Program-made: the position numbers and the translations under genes
From: Sisyra terminalis
Taxonomy: Eukaryota; Arthropoda; Insecta; Neuroptera; Sisyridae
Assembly (NCBI GenBank): GCA_958496175.1
Contig: OY292277.1
Coordinates: 310,001-374,000 of the forward strand
DNA length: 64,000 nucleotides
Direction of reading: 5' to 3'
Notes under the pieces: model-generated
Seen by the model: only the letters and a program-made list of their open reading frames with translations
What the model was told of the DNA's origin: nothing
Databases searched by the model: none
In this document: piece after piece, positions 24,361-36,944 of the stretch
Position numbering within the stretch: the stretch's first letter is position 1
How the letters are laid out: each line of letters starts with the position of its first letter

Positions 24361-24854
24361 GATATTATTGCGGTTATTTTGCGGTAATATTTGCGGTTAT
24401 TTTTGCGGATATCATTGCGGTTATTTTGCGGTAATATTTGCGGTTATTTTTGCGGATATCATTGCGGTTATTTTTGCGGATATCATTGCGGTTATTTTTG
24501 CGGATATTATTGCGGTTATTTTTGCGGATATTATTGCGGTTATTTTTGCGGATATCATTGCGGTTATTTTGCGGTAACATTTGCGGTTATTTTTGCGTAT
24601 ATTATTGCGGTTATTTTTGCGGATATCATTGCGGTTATTTTGCGGATAACATTGCGGTTATTTTTGCGGATATCATTGCGGTTATTTTGCGGTGATATTT
24701 GCGGTTATTTTTGCGGATATCATTGCGGTTATTTTGCGGTGATATTTGCGGTTATTTTTGCGGATATCATTGCGGTTATTTTGCGGTGATATTTGCGGTT
24801 ATTTTTGCGGAGATCATTGCGGTTATTTTTGCGGATATTATTGCGGTTATTTTT
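24361..24854. repeat. Bridge segment between the two large copies
   Basis: This stretch matches 17,598-18,080 at an offset of 6776 and 25,618-26,100 at an offset of 1244 (24391 with 25635, 24699 with 25943, 24793 with 26037). It contains the TGCGTATATTAT and GCGGATAACATT cassette without the seven-T run. It looks like a partial third copy left at the join of the large duplication. Confidence 0.72.
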
Positions 24855-27800
24855 GCGGATATCATTGCGGATATTTTGCGGTAATATTTGCGGTTATTTT
24901 TGCGGATATTATTGCGGTTATTTTGCTGTAATATTTGCGGTTAATTTTGCGGATATCATTGCGGTTATTTTTGCGGATATTATTGCGGTTATTTTTGCGG
25001 ATATCATTGCGGTTATTTTGCAGTGATATTTGCGGTTATTTTTGCGGATATCATTGCGGCTATTTTTGCGGATATTATTGCGGTTATTTTTGCGGATATT
25101 ATTGCGGTTATTTTTGCGGATATCATTGCGGTTATTTTGCGGTAACATTTGCGGTTATTTTTGCGGATATTATTGCGGTTATTTTTGCGGATATCATTGC
25201 GGTTATTTTGCGGTGATATTTGCGGTTATTTTTGCGGATATCATTGCGGTTATTTTGCGGTGATATTTGCGGTTATTTTTGCGGATATCATTGCGGTTAT
25301 TTTTGCGGATATTAATGCGGTTATTTTTGCGGATATCATTGCGGTGATATTTGCGGTTATTTTTGCGGATATCATTGCGGTTATTTTGCGGTGCAATTTG
25401 CGGGTATTTTTGCGGATATCATTGCGGTTATTTTGCGGTAATATTTGCGGTTATTTTTGCGGATATTATTGCGGTTATTTTTGCGGATATCATTGCGGTT
25501 ATTTTGCGGTGATATTTGCGGTTATTTTTGCGGATATCATTGCGGTTATTTTTGCGGATATTATTGCGGTTATTTTTGCGGATATCATTGCGGTTATTTT
25601 TGCGGATATCATTGCGGTTATTTTGCGGTGATATTTGCGGTTATTTTTGCGGATATCATTGCGGTTATTTTGCGGTAATATTTGCGGTTATTTTTGCGGA
25701 TATCATTGCGGTTATTTTTGCGGATATCATTGCGGTTATTTTTGCGGATATTATTGCGGTTATTTTTGCGGATATTATTGCGGTTATTTTTGCGGATATC
25801 ATTGCGGTTATTTTGCGGTAACATTTGCGGTTATTTTTGCGTATATTATTGCGGTTATTTTTGCGGATATCATTGCGGTTATTTTGCGGATAACATTGCG
25901 GTTATTTTTGCGGATATCATTGCGGTTATTTTGCGGTGATATTTGCGGTTATTTTTGCGGATATCATTGCGGTTATTTTGCGGTGATATTTGCGGTTATT
26001 TTTGCGGATATCATTGCGGTTATTTTGCGGTGATATTTGCGGTTATTTTTGCGGAGATCATTGCGGTTATTTTTGCGGATATTATTGCGGTTATTTTTGC
26101 GGATATCATTGCGGATATTTTGCGGTAATATTTGCGGTTATTTTTGCGGATATTATTGCGGTTATTTTGCTGTAATATTTGCGGTTAATTTTGCGGATAT
26201 CATTGCGGTTATTTTTGCGGATATTATTGCGGTTATTTTTGCGGATATCATTGCGGTTATTTTGCAGTGATATTTGCGGTTATTTTTGCGGATATCATTG
26301 CGGCTATTTTTGCGGATATTATTGCGGTTATTTTTGCGGATATTATTGCGGTTATTTTTGCGGATATCATTGCGGTTATTTTGCGGTAACATTTGCGGTT
26401 ATTTTTGCGGATATTATTGCGGTTATTTTTGCGGATATCATTGCGGTTATTTTGCGGTGATATTTGCGGTTATTTTTGCGGATATCATTGCGGTTATTTT
26501 GCGGTGATATTTGCGGTTATTTTTGCGGATATCATTGCGGTTATTTTGCGGTGATATTTGCGGTTATTTTTGCGGAGATCATTGCGGTTATTTTTGCGGA
26601 TATTACTGCGGTTATTTTTGCGGATATCATTGCGGATATTTTGCGGTAATATTTGCGGTTATTTTTGCGGATATTATTGCGGTTATTTTGCTGTAATATT
26701 TGCGGTTAATTTTGCGGATATCATTGCGGTTATTTTTGCGGATATTATTGCGGTTATTTTTGCGGATATCATTGCGGTTAATTTGCAGTGATATTTGCGG
26801 TTATTTTTGCGGATATCATTGCGGTTATTTTTGCGGATATTATTGCGGTTATTTTTGCGGATATTATTGCGGTTATTTTTGCGGATATCATTGCGGTTAT
26901 TTTGCGGTAACATTTGCGGTTATTTTTGCGGATATTATTGCGGTTATTTTTGCGGATATCATTGCGGTTATTTTGCGGTGATATTTGCGGTTATTTTTGC
27001 GGATATTATTGCGGTTATTTTTGCGGATATTATTGCGGTTATTTTAGCGGATATCATTGCGGTTATTTTGCGGTAACATTTGCGGTTATTTTTGCGGATA
27101 TTATTGCGGTTATTTTTGCGGATATCATTGCGGTTATTTTGCGGTGATATTTGCGGTTATTTTTGCGGATATTATTGCGGTTATTTTTGCGGATATCATT
27201 GCGGTTATTTTTGCGGATATCATTGCGGTTATTTTGCGGTAATATTTGCGGTTATTTTTGCAGATATCATTGCGGTTATTTTTGCGGATATTATTGCGGT
27301 TATTTTTGCGGATATCATTGCGGTTATTTTGCGGTGATATTTGCGGTTATTTTTGCGGATATCATTGCGGTTATTTTGCGGTGATATTTGTGGTTATTTT
27401 TGCGGATATCATTGCGGTTATTTTGCGGTAATATTTGCGGTTATTTTTGCGGACATTATTGCGGTTATTTTTGCGGATATCATTGCGGTTATTTTGCGGT
27501 GATATTTGCGGTTATTTTTGCGGATATCATTGCGGTTATTTTTGCGGATATTATTGCGGTTATTTTTGCGGATATCATTGCGGTTATTTTTGCGGATATC
27601 ATTGCGGTTATTTTGCGGTGATATTTGCGGTTATTTTTGCGGATATCATTGCGGTTATTTTGCGGTAATATTTGCGGTTATTTTTGCGGATATCATTGCG
27701 GTTATTTTTGCGGATATCATTGCGGTTATTTTTGCGGATATTATTGCGGTTATTTTTGCGGATATTATTGCGGTTATTTTTGCGGATATCATTGCGGTTA

Positions 27801-30800
27801 TTTTGCGTTAACATTTGCGGTTATTTTTGCGGATATTATTGCGGTTATTTTTGCGGATATCATTGCGGTTATTTTGCGGATATCATTGCGGTTATTTTGC
27901 GGTGATATTTGCGGTTATTTTTGCGGATATCATTGCGCTTATTTTGCGGTGATATTTGCGGTTATTTTTGCGGATATCATTGCGGTTATTTTGCGGTGAT
28001 ATTTGCGGTTATTTTTGCGGAGATCATTGCGGTTATTTTTGCGGATATTATTGCGGTTATTTTTGCGGATATCATTGCGGATATTTTGCGGTAATATTTG
28101 CGGTTATTTTTGCGGATATTATTGCGGTTATTTTGCTGTAATATTTGCGGTTAATTTTGCGGATATCATTGCGGTTATTTTTGCGGATATTATTGCGGTT
28201 ATTTTTGCGGATATCATTGCGGTTAATTAGCAGTGATATTTGCGGTTATTTTTGCGGATATCATTGCGGTTATTTTTGCGGATATTATTGCGGTTATTTT
28301 TGCGGATATTATTGCGGTTATTTTTGCGGATATCATTGCGGTTATTTTGCGGTAACATTTGCGGTTATTTTTGCGGATATTATTGCGGTTATTTTTGCGG
28401 ATATCATTGCGGTTATTTTGCGGTGATATTTGCGGTTATTTTTGCGGATATTATTGCGTTTATTTTTGCGGATATCATTGCGGTTATTTTGCGGTGATAT
28501 TTGCGGTTATTTTTGCGGATATCATTGCGGTTATTTTTGCGGATATTATTGCGGTTATTTTTGCGGATATCATTGCGGTTATTTTTGCGGATATTATTGC
28601 GGTTTTTTTTGCGGATATCATTGCGGTTATTTTTGCGGATATCATTGCGGTTATTTTGCGGTAATATTTGCGGTTATTTTTGCGGATATCATTGCGGTTA
28701 TTTTTGCGGATATTATTGCGGTTATTTTTGTGGATATCATTGCGGTAATTTTGCGGTGATATTTGCGGTTATTTTTGCGGATATCATTGCGGTTATTTTT
28801 GCGGATATTATTGCGGTTATTTTTGCGGGTATCATTGCGGATATTTTTGCGGATATCATTGCGGTTATTTTGCGGTGATATTTGCGGTTATTTTTGCGGA
28901 TATCATTGCGGTTATTTTGCGGTAATATTTGCGGTTATTTTTGCGGATATCATTGCGGTTATTTTTGCGGATATCATTGCGGTTATTTTGCGGTGATATT
29001 TGCGGTTATTTTTGCGGATATCATTGCGGTTATTTTGCGGTAATATTTGCGGTTATTTTTGCGGATATCATTGCGGTTATTTTGCAGTGATATTTGCGGT
29101 TATTTTTGCGGATATCATTGCGGTTATTTTTGCGGATATTATTGCGGTTATTTTTGCGGATATTATTGCGGTTATTTTTGCGGATATCATTGCGGTTATT
29201 TTGCGGTGATATTTGCGGTTATTTTTGCGGATATTATTGCGGTTATTTTTGCGGATATCATTGCGGTTATTTTGCGGTGATATTTGCGGTTATTTTTGCG
29301 GATATTATTGCGGTAATTTTTGCGGATATCATTGCGGTTATTTTGCGGTGATATTTGCGGTTATTTTTGCGGATATCATTGCGGTTATTTTTGCGGATAT
29401 TTTTGCGGTTATTTTTGCGGATATCATTGCGGTTATTTTTGCGGATATCATTGCGGTTATTTTGCGGTGATATTTGCGGTTATTTTTGCGGATATCATTG
29501 CGGTTATTTTGCGGTAATATTTGCGGTTATTTTTGCTCATATCATTGCGGTTATTTTTGCGGATATCATTGCGGTTATTTTGCGGTAATATTTGCGGTTA
29601 TTTTTGCGGATATCATTGCGGTTATTTTGCGGTAATATTTGCGGTTATTTTGGCGGATATAATTGCGGTTATTTTTGCGGATATCATTGCGGTTATTTTG
29701 CGGTGATATTTGCGGTTATTTTTGCGGATATCATTGCGGTTATTTTGCGGTAATATTTGCGGTTATTTTTGCGGATATCATTGCGGTTATTTTTGCGGAT
29801 ATTATTGCGGTTATTTTTGTGGATATCATTGCGGTTATTTTGCGGTGATATTTGCGGTTATTTTTGCGGATATCATTGCGGTTATTTTTGCGGATATTAT
29901 TGCGGTTATTTTTGCGGGAATCATTGCGGTTATTTTTGCGGATATCATTGCGGTTATTTTGCGGTGATATTTGCGGTTATTTTTGCGGATATCATTGCGG
30001 TTATTTTGCGGTAATATTTGCGGTTATTTTTGCGGATATCATTGCGGTTATTTTGCGGTGATATTTGCGGTTATTTTTGCGGATATCATTGCGGTTATTT
30101 TTGCGGATATTATTGCGGTTATTTTTTTGGATATCATTGCGGTTATTTTGCGGTGATATTTGCGGTTATTTTTGCGGATATCATTGCGGTTATTTTTGCG
30201 GATATTATTGCGGTTATTTTTGCGGGTATCATTGCGGATATTTTTGCGGATATCATTGCGGTTATTTTGCGGTGATATTTGCGGTTATTTTTGCGGATAT
30301 CATTGCGGTTATTTTGCGGTAATATTTGCGGTTATTTTTGCGGATATCATTGCGGTTATTTTGCGGTGATATTTGCGGTTATTTTTGCGGATATCATTGC
30401 GGTTATTTTGCGGTAATATTTGCGGTTATTTTTGCGGATATCATTGCGGTTATTTTTGCGGATATTATTGCGGTTATTTTTGCGGATATCATTGCGGATA
30501 TTTTGCGGTAATATTTGCGGTTATTTTTGCGGATATTATTGCGGTTATTTTGCTGTAATATTTGCGGTTAATTTTGCGGATATCATTGCGGTTATTTTTG
30601 CGGATATGATTGCGGTTATTTTGGCGGATATCATTGCGGTTATTTTGCAGTGATATTTGCGGTTATTTTTGCGGATATTAGTGCGGTTATTTTTGCGGAT
30701 ATCATTTCGGTTATTTTGCGGTGATATTTGCGGTTATTTTTGCGGATATCATTGCGGTTATTTTTGCGGATATTATTGCGGTTATTTTTGCGGATATCAT

Positions 30801-30860
30801 TGCGGTTATTTTGCAGTGATATTTGCGGTTATTTTTGCGGATATCATTGCGGTTATTTTT
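24855..30860. repeat. Segmental duplication of about 8 kb, right copy (one sub-repeat fewer)
   Basis: This is the right partner of 16.8-24.4 kb. Differences I could place: T at 25990 against A at 17970; A at 25134 against T at 17114; T at 27808 against G at 21281 (giving GCGTTAAC); A at 29661 against C at 23134; G at 30681 against T at 24178; normal TTATTTTG near 29031 against TTAAGTTG at 22503-22510; and one 24-bp monomer fewer near 30,340. The low number of changes over about 6 kb suggests a recent duplication. Confidence 0.87.
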
Positions 30861-33800
30861 GCGGATATTATTGCGGTTATTTTTGCGGATATCATTGCGG
30901 ATATTTTGCGGTAATATTTGCGGTTATTTTTGCGGATATTATTGCGGTTATTTTGCTGTAATATTTGCGGTTAATTTTGCGGATATCATTGCGGTTATTT
31001 TTGCGGATATTATTGCGGTTATTTTTGCGGATATCATTGCGGTTATTTTGCAGTGATATTTGCGGTTATTTTTGCGGATATCATTGCGGTTATTTTTGCG
31101 GATATTATTGCGGTTATTTTTGCGGATATTATTGCGGTTATTTTTGCGGATATCATTGCGGTTATTTTGCGGTGATATTTGCGGTTATTTTTGCGGTTAT
31201 TTTTGCGGATATCATTGCGGTTATTTTGCGGTGATATTTGCGGTTATTTTTGCGGATATTATTGCGGTAATTTTTGCGGATATCATTGCGGTTATTTTGC
31301 GGTGATATTTGCGGTTATTTTTGCGGATATCATTGCGGTTATTTTTGCGGATATTTTTGCGGTTATTTTTGCGGATATCATTGCGGTTATTTTTGCGGAT
31401 ATCATTGCGGTTATTTTGCGGTGATATTTGCGGTTATTTTTGCGGATATCATTGCGGTTATTTTGCGGTAATATTTGCGGTTATTTTTGCTCATATCATT
31501 GCGGTTATTTTTGCGGATATCATTGCGGTTATTTTGCGGTAATATTTGCGGTTATTTTTGCGGATATCATTGCGGTTATTTTGCGGTAATATTTGCGGTT
31601 ATTTTTGCGGATATCATTGCGGTTATTTTTGCGGATATTATTGCGGTTATTTTTGCGGGAATCATTGCGGTTATTTTTGCGGATATCATTGCGGTTATTT
31701 TGCGGTGATATTTGCGGTTATTTTTGCGGATATCATTGCGGTTATTTTGCGGTAATATTTGCGGTTATTTTTGCGGATATCATTGCGGTTATTTTGCGGT
31801 GATATTTGCGGTTATTTTTGCGGATATCATTGCGGTTATTTTTGCGGTAATATTTGCGGTTATTTTTGCGGATATCATTGCGGTTATTTTTGCGGATATC
31901 ATTGCGGTTATTTTTGCGGATATCATTGCGGTTATTTTGCGGTGATATTTGCGGTTATTTTTGCGGATATCATTGCGGTTATTTTGCGGTAATATTTGCG
32001 GTTATTTTTGCGGATATCATTGCGGTTATTTTTGCGGATATCATTGCGGTTATTTTGCGGTGATATTTGCGGTTATTTTTGCGGATATCATTGCGGTTAT
32101 TTTGCGGTAATATTTGCGGTTATTTTTGCGGATATCATTGCGGTTATTTTTGCGGATATTATTGCGGTTATTTTTGCGGATATCATTGCGGATATTTTGC
32201 GGTTATTTTTGCGGATATTATTGCGGTTATTTTGCTGTAATATTTGCGGTTAATTTTGCGGATATCATTGCGGTTATTTTTGCGGATATGATTGCGGTTA
32301 TTTTGGCGGATATCATTGCGGTTATTTTGCAGTGATATTTGCGGTTATTTTTGCGGATATTATTGCGGTTATTTTTGCGGATATCATTTCGGTTATTTTG
32401 CGGTGATATTTGCGGTTATTTTTGCGGATATCATTGCGGTTATTTTGCGGTAATATTTGCGGTTATTTTTGCGGATATCATTGCGGTTATTTTTGCGGAT
32501 ATTATTGCGGTTATTTTTGTGGATATCATTGCGGTTATTTTGCGGTGATATTTGCGGTTATTTTTGCGGATATCATTGCGGTTATTTTTGCGGATATTAT
32601 TGCGGTTATTTTTGCGGGAATCATTGCGGTTATTTTTGCGGATATCATTGCGGTTATTTTGCGGTGATATTTGCGGTTATTTTTGCGGATATCATTGCGG
32701 TTATTTTGCGGTAATATTTGCGGTTATTTTTGCGGATATCATTGCGGTTATTTTGCGGTGATATTTGCGGTTATTTTTGCGGATATCATTGCGGTTATTT
32801 TTGCGGATATTATTGCGGTTATTTTTTTGGATATCATTGCGGTTATTTTGCGGTGATATTTGCGGTTATTTTTGCGGATATCATTGCGGTTATTTTTGCG
32901 GATATTATTGCGGTTATTTTTGCGGGTATCATTGCGGATATTTTTGCGGATATCATTGCGGTTATTTTGCGGTGATATTTGCGGTTATTTTTGCGGATAT
33001 CATTGCGGTTATTTTGCGGTAATATTTGCGGTTATTTTTGCGGATATCATTGCGGTTATTTTTGCGGATATCATTGCGGTTATTTTGCGGTGATATTTGC
33101 GGTTATTTTTGCGGATATCATTGCGGTTATTTTGCGGTAATATTTGCGGTTATTTTTGCGGATATCATTGCGGTTATTTTTGCGGATATTATTGCGGTTA
33201 TTTTTGCGGATATCATTGCGGATATTTTGCGGTAATATTTGCGGTTATTTTTGCGGATATTATTGCGGTTATTTTGCTGTAATATTTGCGGTTAATTTTG
33301 CGGATATCATTGCGGTTATTTTTGCGGATATGATTGCGGTTATTTTGGCGGATATCATTGCGGTTATTTTGCAGTGATATTTGCGGTTATTTTTGCGGAT
33401 ATTATTGCGGTTATTTTTGCGGATATCATTTCGGTTATTTTGCGGTGATATTTGCGGTTATTTTTGCGGATATCATTGCGGTTATTTTTGCGGATATTAT
33501 TGCGGTTATTTTTGCGGATATCATTGCGGTTATTTTGCAGTGATATTTGCGGTTATTTTTGCGGATATCATTGCGGTTATTTTTGCGGATATTATTGCGG
33601 TTATTTTGCGGATATCATTGCGGATATTTTGCGGTAATATTTGCGGTTATTTTTGCGGATATTATTGCGGTTATTTTGCTGTAATATTTGCGGTTAATTT
33701 TGCGGATATCATTGCGGTTATTTTTGCGGATATTATTGCGGTTATTTTTGCGGATATCATTGCGGTTATTTTGCAGTGATATTTGCGGTTATTTTTGCGG

Positions 33801-36800
33801 ATATCATTGCGGTTATTTTTGCGGATATTATTGCGGTTATTTTTGCGGATATTATTGCGGTTATTTTTGCGGATATCATTGCGGTTATTTTGCGGTGATA
33901 TTTGCGGTTATTTTTGCGGATATTATTGCGGTTATTTTTGCGGATATCATAGCGGTTATTTTGCGGTGATATTTGCGGTATTTTTGCGGATATTATTGCG
34001 GTAATTTTTGCGGATATCATTGCGGTTATTTTGCGGTGATATTTGCGGTTATTTTTGCGGATATCATTGCGGTTATTTTTGCGGATATTTTTGCGGTTAT
34101 TTTTGCGGATATCATTGCGGTTATTTTTGCGGATATCATTGCGGTTATTTTGCGGTGATATTTGCGGTTATTTTTGCGGATATCATTGCGGTTATTTTGC
34201 GGTAATATTTGCGGTTATTTTTGCTCATATCATTGCGGTTATTTTTGCGGATATCATTGCGGTTATTTTGCGGTAATATTTGCGGTTATTTTTGCGGATA
34301 TCATTGCGGTTATTTTGCGGTAATATTTGCGGTTATTTTTGCGGATATCATTGCGGTTATTTTTGCGGATATTATTGCGGTTATTTTTGCGGGAATCATT
34401 GCGGTTATTTTTGCGGATATCATTGCGGTTATTTTGCGGTGATATTTGCGGTTATTTTTGCGGATATCATTGCGGTTATTTTGCGGTAATATTTGCGGTT
34501 ATTTTTGCGGATATCATTGCGGTTATTTTGCGGTGATATTTGCGGTTATTTTTGCGGATATCATTGCGGTTATTTTTGCGGTAATATTTGCGGTTATTTT
34601 TGCGGATATCATTGCGGTTATTTTTGCGGATATCATTGCGGTTATTTTTGCGGATATCATTGCGGTTATTTTGCGGTGATATTTGCGGTTATTTTTGCGG
34701 ATATCATTGCGGTTATTTTGCGGTAATATTTGCGGTTATTTTTGCGGATATCATTGCGGTTATTTTTGCGGATATCATTGCGGTTATTTTGCGGTGATAT
34801 TTGCGGTTATTTTTGCGGATATCATTGCGGTTATTTTGCGGTAATATTTGCGGTTATTTTTGCGGATATCATTGCGGTTATTTTTGCGGATATTATTGCG
34901 GTTATTTTTGCGGATATCATTGCGGATATTTTGCGGTAATATTTGCGGTTATTTTTGCGGATATTATTGCGGTTATTTTGCTGTAATATTTGCGGTTAAT
35001 TTTGCGGATATCATTGCGGTTATTTTTGCGGATATGATTGCGGTTATTTTGGCGGATATCATTGCGGTTATTTTGCAGTGATATTTGCGGTTATTTTTGC
35101 GGATATTATTGCGGTTATTTTTGCGGATATCATTTCGGTTATTTTGCGGTGATATTTGCGGTTATTTTTGCGGATATCATTGCGGTTATTTTTGCGGATA
35201 TTATTGCGGTTATTTTTGCGGATATCATTGCGGTTATTTTGCAGTGATATTTGCGGTTATTTTTGCGGATATCATTGCGGTTATTTTTGCGGATATTATT
35301 GCGGTTATTTTTGCGGATATCATTGCGGATATTTTGCGGTAATATTTGCGGTTATTTTTGCGGATATTATTGCGGTTATTTTGCTGTAATATTTGCGGTT
35401 AATTTTGCGGATATCATTGCGGTTATTTTTGCGGATATTATTGCGGTTATTTTTGCGGATATCATTGCGGTTATTTTGCGGTGATATTTGCGGTTATTTT
35501 TGCGGATATTATTGCGGTAATTTTTGCGGATATCATTGCGGTTATTTTGCGGTGATATTTGCGGTTATTTTTGCGGATATCATTGCGGTTATTTTTGCGG
35601 ATATTTTTGCGGTTATTTTTGCGGATATCATTGCGGTTATTTTTGCGGATATCATTGCGGTTATTTTGCGGTGATATTTGCGGTTATTTTTGCGGATATC
35701 ATTGCGGTTATTTTGCGGTAATATTTGCGGTTATTTTTGCTCATATCATTGCGGTTATTTTTGCGGATATCATTGCGGTTATTTTGCGGTAATATTTGCG
35801 GTTATTTTTGCGGATATCATTGCGGTTATTTTGCGGTGATATTTGCGGTTATTTTTGCGGATATCATTGCGGTTATTTTGCGGTAATATTTGCGGTTATT
35901 TTTGCGGATATCATTGCGGTTATTTTTGCGGATATTATTGCGGTTATTTTTGTGGATATCATTGCGGTTATTTTGCGGTGATATTTGCGGTTATTTTTGC
36001 GGATATCATTGCGGTTATTTTTGCGGATATTATTGCGGTTATTTTTGCGGGAATCATTGCGGTTATTTTTGCGGATATCATTGCGGTTATTTTGCGGTGA
36101 TATTTGCGGTTATTTTTGCGGATATCATTGCGGTTATTTTGCGGTAATATTTGCGGTTATTTTTGCGGATATCATTGCGGTTATTTTGCGGTGATATTTG
36201 CGGTTATTTTTGCGGATATCATTGTGGTTATTTTTGCGGATATTATTGCGGTTATTTTTTTGGATATCATTGCGGTTATTTTGCGGTGATATTTGCGGTT
36301 ATTTTTGCGGATATCATTGCGGTTATTTTTGCGGATATTATTGCGGTTATTTTTGCGGGTATCATTGCGGATATTTTTGCGGATATCATTGCGGTTATTT
36401 TGCGGTGATATTTGCGGTTATTTTTGCGGATATCATTGCGGTTATTTTGCGGTAATATTTGCGGTTATTTTTGCGGATATCATTGCGGTTATTTTTGCGG
36501 ATATCATTGCGGTTATTTTGCGGTGATATTTGCGGTTATTTTTGCGGATATCATTGCGGTTATTTTGCGGTAATATTTGCGGTTATTTTTGCGGATATCA
36601 TTGCGGTTATTTTTGCGGATATTATTGCGGTTATTTTTGCGGATATCATTGCGGATATTTTGCGGTAATATTTGCGGTTATTTTTGCGGATATTATTGCG
36701 GTTATTTTGCTGTAATATTTGCGGTTAATTTTGCGGATATCATTGCGGTTATTTTTGCGGATATGATTGCGGTTATTTTGGCGGATATCATTGCGGTTAT

Positions 36801-36944
36801 TTTGCAGTGATATTTGCGGTTATTTTTGCGGATATTATTGCGGTTATTTTTGCGGATATCATTTCGGTTATTTTGCGGTGATATTTGCGGTTATTTTTGC
36901 GGATATCATTGCGGTTATTTTTGCGGATATTATTGCGGTTATTT
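30861..36944. repeat. Mosaic of duplicated segments (offsets 2700, 2734, 3433)
   Basis: Parts of this stretch match different sources at different offsets: 32410-32830 with 29710-30130 (2700), 34209-34850 with 31475-32115 (2734), and 35843-37030 with 32410-33600 (3433). The TGCTCATATCAT monomer marks copies at about 31,490, 34,224 and 35,740. Local lesions include a lost half-monomer near 31,190-31,205, a lost 12 bp at a junction near 32,195-32,205, a 24-bp in-frame version of a normally 23-bp junction near 31,845 and 34,580, and a single-base deletion (GCGGTATTTTTG) near 33,980. Confidence 0.75.
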
